From positions 26,770,056 through 26,834,055 of the forward strand of contig NC_089312.1 of the NCBI RefSeq assembly GCF_036669915.1: a stretch of 64,000 nt of DNA, written 5' to 3'. The DNA comes from Pocillopora verrucosa. Taxonomy: Eukaryota > Cnidaria > Anthozoa > Scleractinia > Pocilloporidae. Positions 62,288-64,000 of this stretch are shown here, piece after piece. How positions within the stretch are numbered: the stretch's first letter is position 1; every line of letters starts with the position of its first letter. The notes below the pieces were generated by a model, which had not been told where the DNA came from, ran no database searches, and saw nothing but the letters and a program-made list of their open reading frames with translations. Both the position numbers and the translations under genes were made by a program.

Positions 62288-63480
62288 TGGTCAGGAGTAA
62301 TATTCTGCATTCATTTGTCTAACTTTGGTAGCTTGCCGATTCCACCGACAAGCTCTCAAAGGATAATTCGAGTTGGGTTCAATACAAACTGGATCAAGCC
62401 GAATGAGAATTGGACTCACAATGACCCTCTAAGGTACTCTGAGAAGAAAGTTACAGACGTCTGCGAGAAACGGTTTACCAACTTACGAGCTAGATGCAGG
62501 GCAGATTTGTACCATACAACTACTCCGCCCTCAACTTTACATGGTTTCTTGACAAACTGACGACCATAGTTGATGACTGTTTGAAACATGATGTGGTTTC
62601 AACTATCTCTTAGTTTCATCTTCAAGTCGGAGGCTAACGCCACAGAGAAGGATCGCATCGCCTTTGTTGCCTGGTGGTCAGCCATGGCACGACGGTTAAA
62701 AGACAGTGACTATAGAATGAGTTTTAATCTTCTCATAGAACTGGGATTTGGTGCGCGTAAAACTCATGGAATACGTTGCAAAAATAGTTATCGCAAAAGT
62801 GTCGTCAAATACACTCAATGGACCAAAAATGTAACAGAAGCAATCTGAGCTACAGGTGGAAAGAACGCTCAGTGAATACTTATTTTGGCGTCGCCAGGAA
62901 AAAAAGCCAAGGAGTTATCTAAATATAATTAGATTCAACGGTTTATCAAAATGATGCATATATGATGGCTAAGTAGCACATTTTTACTTCAGGGTCAAAC
63001 TAAAAAGATAATTTGTCAGTGTACTGGAGAGGAAATGGTAGTTCTAAATGCCGAACAAATGTCAGAAATGCAATTGAAAAAGCGACTAATTCCACGAAAG
63101 AAACAGGTCTGCTGACGTATCTTAGTGCGTGTGTGGCGCACGATAAGTTATTTGGTATGACAGCGGAGTCGGAAGCTATCAACTTTTCCCGTTTTTTATA
63201 TATCATTACAGAGCTGCATCAAGTCAACATATCATGGTCCTTTTTACGCTCTGGAACACTTCTACGACACCATAACGCGCGAATGGAAGAGGGGGAATCA
63301 GAACATCAAAAACCAAGCACTAAACATGCCCAGGAATTTGGAGAATATTTATGAAGTTATACCAAAATAGCCATAAAATTATAATTTACGCCAGATTAGT
63401 TTAGTTATCGTCATTACGCCTCAGTTGCTGGTATAGTTTATGTTTTCATAATTTTGTGGTCCAAAAAAAAAAAAAAGGGA
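62288..63480. repeat. right arm of the inverted duplication (GH5-like pseudogene, plus)
   Basis: Inverse of 57440-59880 without the 1.2-kb insertion. It ends in an A-rich tract (63464-63475) matching the T-rich tract at about 57486-57507. Confidence 0.8.
62330..63369 (+). pseudogene. decayed GH5-like gene, copy 5
   Basis: GSLPIPPTSSQRIIRVGFNT, NWIKPNENWTHNDPLRYSEK and LRARCRADLY open the homology. Frameshifts and stops follow (about 62520-62620). DRIAFVAWWSAMARRLKDSD with YRMSFNLLIELGF keeps the GH5 block and its Glu. Further stops lie near 62846, 62875 and 62930, then VYWRGNGSSKCRTNVRNAIE and TYLSACVAHDKLFG. It diverges from the intact gene at the same sites as copy 3, so the two share an ancestor distinct from the 54-kb gene. 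Confidence 0.87.
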
Positions 63481-64000
63481 AAAGAAAAGAGAAAAAAGGG
63501 AAAATGAAATACGTTTTCTGAACGGCAAACAGTTAGAGACGGTAGCATGTAAGATATGGGCTTTCACATTAGTTGTCATCTTAAATAAAATACATACATA
63601 CAGGAGTTAGTGAAGAGGGCCTCCGCCAGATTGTTTCTTTACCCTTTGGTGTAGAGCCTAACTAACGATTTCATATCATGTTTTCCTAAATCATCATAAA
63701 ATGGTTCAAGAACTCCGAAATGAAACATTTTCTGGAACAGCTCAATAGATAGACGTCTAAAAACCTGATTTGCTTCAGCGTCAATGGATTTTCATTGATT
63801 CATCCAAGATCACTATAGTTCAATATATTTCGCATTTTATGAAATGCAGACAATCTAAACTAAAATTCAGGACTCGTCTTTAGCAAAAAGATATTTTTGG
63901 AATTACCATGACGCTATTATTGTTATTACGGAATTACGCTTCCTTTCAAGTCCTTACTATTTTTCTGTATGGAGCTTTTGCCATTTAGATTACTACAGGG
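63481..64000. other. gene-free stretch at the window end
   Basis: No exon or repeat with clear limits recognised. Confidence 0.5.

Overview
This is eukaryotic, animal-type DNA: AT-rich, with split genes using GT-AG introns, AATAAA signals, abundant foldback DNA elements and a tRNA-derived SINE. The gene content (a CD20/MS4A-like tetraspan pair and secreted PL8-lyase-like and GH5-like enzymes of bacterial family type) and the repeat style suggest an anthozoan cnidarian, most likely a stony coral. The taxon is inference; nothing in the window proves it.

Region 1 (1-21.6 kb) holds two tandem paralogues of a four-helix, MS4A/CD20-like membrane protein with a repeated AYPQG tail. Copy 1 (1001-3369) lacks its first exon in this window. 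Copy 2 (14019-20642) is complete with five exons. Between them (4.3-13.9 kb) lie transposon debris and stacked tandem duplications: a 1.14-kb terminal-inverted-repeat element carrying a PHD-finger remnant, a C-rich MITE-like element, a 1.83-kb tandem repeat, and the last two exons of an unidentified gene (5979-6690). Intron 3 of copy 2 carries a 1.33-kb foldback element absent from copy 1.

Region 2 (21.6-28.4 kb) is almost gene-free but holds a decayed GH5-like pseudogene (about 24.2-25.2 kb).

Region 3 (28.4-53.3 kb) contains two chondroitinase-ABC-like polysaccharide lyases (PL8), each with a 70-nt signal-peptide exon followed by two long exons. The lyase bodies and the DNA downstream form two large tandem units (about 29.03-40.41 and 40.41-53.28 kb). 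The unit junction lies inside intron 1 of lyase B, so lyase B uses a signal exon nearly identical to the one in front of the GH5-like gene at 54.35 kb, while lyase A uses a different one. All first introns are phase 1, so the exons are interchangeable.

Region 4 (51.9-64 kb) has one intact GH5-like gene (51865-55371) and three broken GH5-like copies, two of which form an inverted pair (57.4-59.9 minus, 62.3-63.5 plus). All GH5-like copies, intact or broken, have Tyr where family 5 enzymes have the catalytic nucleophile Glu. The locus therefore looks like a cluster of secreted carbohydrate-active proteins, probably of ancient bacterial origin and made secretable by captured signal exons, still turning over by duplication, exon swapping and decay.
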